Shown here piece after piece: positions 61,893 through 64,000 of a stretch of 64,000 nt of DNA. Source of the DNA: a bacterium SCSIO 12643 (GTDB lineage Bacteria > Bacteroidota > Bacteroidia > Flavobacteriales_G > Salibacteraceae); the NCBI GenBank assembly GCA_024398135.1, contig CP073750.1, positions 3,534,001 to 3,598,000 of the forward strand. The letters run 5' to 3'. The notes below the pieces were generated by a model. It had not been told where the DNA came from. It worked only from the letters and a program-made list of their open reading frames with translations, and made no database searches. The first letter of the stretch is position 1. Every line of letters starts with the position of its first letter. A program made the position numbers and the translations under genes.

Positions 61893-63827
61893 TTAGTTAT
61901 GATGGGGCGCCTTATGTGTTAGGCTCGTGGCTACTTTAACTGCTTGCACACGATTGTTTACTTCAAGTTTGGAGTAGATGTTTTTCAAATGAGTTCCTAC
62001 AGTATTCACAGATACAAATAAGATTTCTCCGATTTCACTATTACTTTTTCCCTGAGATAATTGGGTCAATACATCCAATTCTCTCCCCGTTAATGGTGTC
62101 TGTAAATAGTTATTGATTGAATCTAATTCAAAAGGTTGATTTGTAGTGTTTTTGCTTTCTTGAAGTAAGGAACTGACCTGCATTCGGAGCAGGTCCATTT
62201 CTTTTTGATACAATTCAATTTTTGATCTGTTTTCTATTTCTTCTTTGGCCTTTCGTTGCTTGAAATTATTGATGCCTAAGTAGACAATGACCAGTAATGC
62301 AATAAATAGGATGATGAGTGTAATGAAAATAATTCGTTCTGTGTTTTTTTCTTCTTCCAAATGTGTGATTTGGGCTGCCTGAAGTTCAGCCTTTTGACGA
62401 GATTGTTCCAGCGCAAATCGTTTGTCTTTTTCTACGATTAGTTTCTCAATTTTATTTTCTGATAGACTGTCTTTTAATTGATTAGATACCTGAAGAAGTT
62501 TATAGGCTTCAGTAGATTGACCTTGTTCAAATAAAACTTCTGATAGGGAACGACTTACACGTTCAATGTTAACCAAATGTTTGATTTCTTGATAAATGTT
62601 TAAAGCTTCACGGAGATATTTACTGGCTTGAGGATAATCATGTAATTCACGATAAATATTGCCTTTTCTATAGAGATTTAGTGCGTAGAATGTAGGAAAC
62701 CCCACTTTATCCCCATTATCTAATGAAAGATTGATATAATGCAGGGCTTTGGTATAATCACCCAGGCAAGTGTATTGTTGCGCAATATTGGATTGACACA
62801 TTGGAATTACCCAGGGACTCATTTGATTTTCTATAACCAGGTTCAGTGATTTTTGATGAAATTCTAGACTCTTGCTGCAATTGTTTTGAGAAGAATATAG
62901 ATTGGCCTTTCTGTGGTAAATTTTCGCTTGAATCTCAAGATTCCGTAATTCATTATTCAATTTTTGAGCATCATCAAAATACTTTAAAGCAATATCCGGT
63001 TTGGATTGTTCACCATAAATAGCACCAATTTGAATCAGAGTTTTAGCCTCGTTTACTTTATGGTTTAAATCTTTCTGAATTTCCAGACTTTGATCTAAAT
63101 AGAGTAGGGTCTTATCAATATTACCGAGTTTATTATTTCGGTTGGCTAATAATCTGAGACAAGCGGCTTTCCAATAGGGTGAATTTTGAGTATTTAAAAT
63201 ATCCAACGAACGCTCATACAAAATAATAGCCGTGTCGGTCTTTCCTTGCGTTATACTATAGGTTCCAATAGTGATTAGGTCAATTGCGGATGCCAGAGAA
63301 TCGGTTGCGAATTTTTTGTGTTCCAGAGTTTTATTTAAAATGGACTGAACAGAGTCCATTTTTCCATTTTGATGATAAGCATCTAATAAATTATTCAATA
63401 GCTCGGCTTCGGTTGTAGTGCCTTTAAGGTCTGATAAATATTCTAATCCTTTATTGGAATATTTCAACGATTTTGGAATACTCGAATGATCTGTATACCA
63501 TGTTGCCAGAGCTAAATGGCATTGGGCATTGCGTAGATTGGCTTCTTCTGTTTGGATTTTTTTATGGTAGGAATCATTTTGAATGCGCAATAATGCTTCA
63601 TTAAACAGTAATAAAGCACTGTCTTCGTTTTGAGATGGGATGTTTTGGAAGATTTGATAGTAATCTGAAAAATTATTTTGCGCAATTGAAGTAGAAAGAA
63701 ATAGTGTATGAATGAGAAAAATAAGAACGAATCGAAATGAGAAGATAAGATATGGAGTTGGTGAGATTTTGAATAGAAATGAGGAGGAATTCATTGTAAA
63801 TGGTACTTGATCGGTGATACTTTTCAT
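61893..63827 (-). CDS. TPR protein with membrane helix and LuxR-type DNA-binding domain
   Basis: A 644-residue regulator common in Bacteroidota. A signal-anchor-like helix (about 26-49, LIFSFRFVLIFLIHTLFLSTSIAQ) precedes a long array of tetratricopeptide repeats (about 55-440), followed by a coiled coil, a second membrane helix (about 506-526, IIFITLIILFIALLVIVYLGI) and a LuxR helix-turn-helix (about 578-640, LTGRELDVLTQLSQGKSNSEIGEILFVSVNTVGTHLKNIYSKLEV). The start may be ATG 63827 or ATG 63794. The TPR part would lie outside and the DNA-binding domain inside the cell. Targets and signal are unknown. It converges on the antiporter gene with a 1-base gap. Confidence 0.9.
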   Translation of the reverse strand: MKSITDQVPFTMNSSSFLFKISPTPYLIFSFRFVLIFLIHTLFLSTSIAQNNFSDYYQIFQNIPSQNEDSALLLFNEALLRIQNDSYHKKIQTEEANLRNAQCHLALATWYTDHSSIPKSLKYSNKGLEYLSDLKGTTTEAELLNNLLDAYHQNGKMDSVQSILNKTLEHKKFATDSLASAIDLITIGTYSITQGKTDTAIILYERSLDILNTQNSPYWKAACLRLLANRNNKLGNIDKTLLYLDQSLEIQKDLNHKVNEAKTLIQIGAIYGEQSKPDIALKYFDDAQKLNNELRNLEIQAKIYHRKANLYSSQNNCSKSLEFHQKSLNLVIENQMSPWVIPMCQSNIAQQYTCLGDYTKALHYINLSLDNGDKVGFPTFYALNLYRKGNIYRELHDYPQASKYLREALNIYQEIKHLVNIERVSRSLSEVLFEQGQSTEAYKLLQVSNQLKDSLSENKIEKLIVEKDKRFALEQSRQKAELQAAQITHLEEEKNTERIIFITLIILFIALLVIVYLGINNFKQRKAKEEIENRSKIELYQKEMDLLRMQVSSLLQESKNTTNQPFELDSINNYLQTPLTGRELDVLTQLSQGKSNSEIGEILFVSVNTVGTHLKNIYSKLEVNNRVQAVKVATSLTHKAPHHN

Positions 63828-63978
63828 TTAATTAGAGAGGAATATGTGTTTCGCCTGCTAACATAAAAAATTAAATAGGTGAAAAGCGGATTTTTTTATG
63901 GATGGTGATAAATAGTTTTAAGCTTTTGAAAATGAAAATAGTAATTGAAAAAAACGATGAATTTGATTGAAAAATAGC

Positions 63979-63996
63979 CTCACCTATATAGGTGAG
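63979..63996 (-). terminator. Palindrome, likely terminator of a gene beyond the window
   Basis: CTCACCTATATAGGTGAG is a perfect 18-base palindrome. Read on the minus strand, it is followed by GCTATTTTTC, suggesting termination of a minus-strand gene that lies past 64000. The rest of 63828-63978 shows nothing recognised. Confidence 0.5.
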
Positions 63997-64000
63997 ATTG

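Overview
This window looks like chromosomal DNA from a member of the Bacteroidota, most likely a marine-type Flavobacteriales lineage. The evidence is low GC content, type IX secretion (T9SS) sorting domains on three large exported proteins, a TonB-dependent receptor with a CarboxypepD_reg N-domain, a GWxTD protein, a two-subunit methylmalonyl-CoA mutase, and recurring TAnnTTTG promoter -7 boxes with little Shine-Dalgarno signal. Both ends of the window are cut: a ketopantoate reductase lacks its N-terminus on the left, and a probable terminator for an unseen gene lies at the right edge.

Layout. 1-6.5 kb: panE fragment, lipoproteins, YgiQ radical-SAM protein, XerD recombinase, and a divergent pair made of a HIRAN-like protein and an unknown protein. 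6.5-10.8 kb: ftsB/divIC-like gene, mutA, mutB and a YbaB/EbfC nucleoid protein, all on the minus strand. 10.8-21 kb: TonB receptor, YbiT-like ABC-F protein with a degenerate second ATPase domain, T9SS type-B lectin-like protein, quinone-oxidoreductase-like enzyme, Crp/Fnr regulator, PH-like membrane protein, methyltransferase, beta-barrel protein and MarC. 21.1-27.75 kb: an AT-rich block of nine same-strand accessory genes bounded by two identical tRNA-Ser(UGA) genes, each with its own terminator and a palindromic repeat of the same family. 28-34.3 kb: GWxTD protein, glycosyltransferase, MATE exporter, TPR protein, recF and a DciA-like DUF721 gene. 34.4-42.5 kb: two giant tandem T9SS cargo paralogues. 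42.5-45.2 kb: a dicarboxylate-symporter-like protein fused to a solute-binding domain, then a small lipoprotein with repeated EGKCG motifs. 45.3-54.5 kb: D-2-hydroxyacid dehydrogenase-like flavoprotein, DinB protein, phosphohexomutase, XseB/XseA, thioesterase and a PglF/CapD-type sugar-nucleotide dehydratase, all on the minus strand. 54.6-64 kb: CDF metal transporter, aat, MscS channel, porin-like protein, acyl-CoA ligase, NhaC-like antiporter and a TPR-LuxR regulator.

Most of the window is housekeeping. The strongest candidate for something undescribed is the lipoprotein at 44844-45209. Its tail carries four EGKCG and three HKCG motifs, like HvfA-type copper-binding precursor peptides that are modified by multinuclear iron (MNIO/DUF692) enzymes, but it has a lipobox and no modification enzyme beside it. 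Other points of interest are the tRNA-flanked block, the transporter/binding-protein fusion that lacks the usual transport motifs, and the tandem T9SS cargo genes with nearly identical sorting-domain DNA.

All family calls come from reading the sequence by eye; no database search or structure prediction was run.
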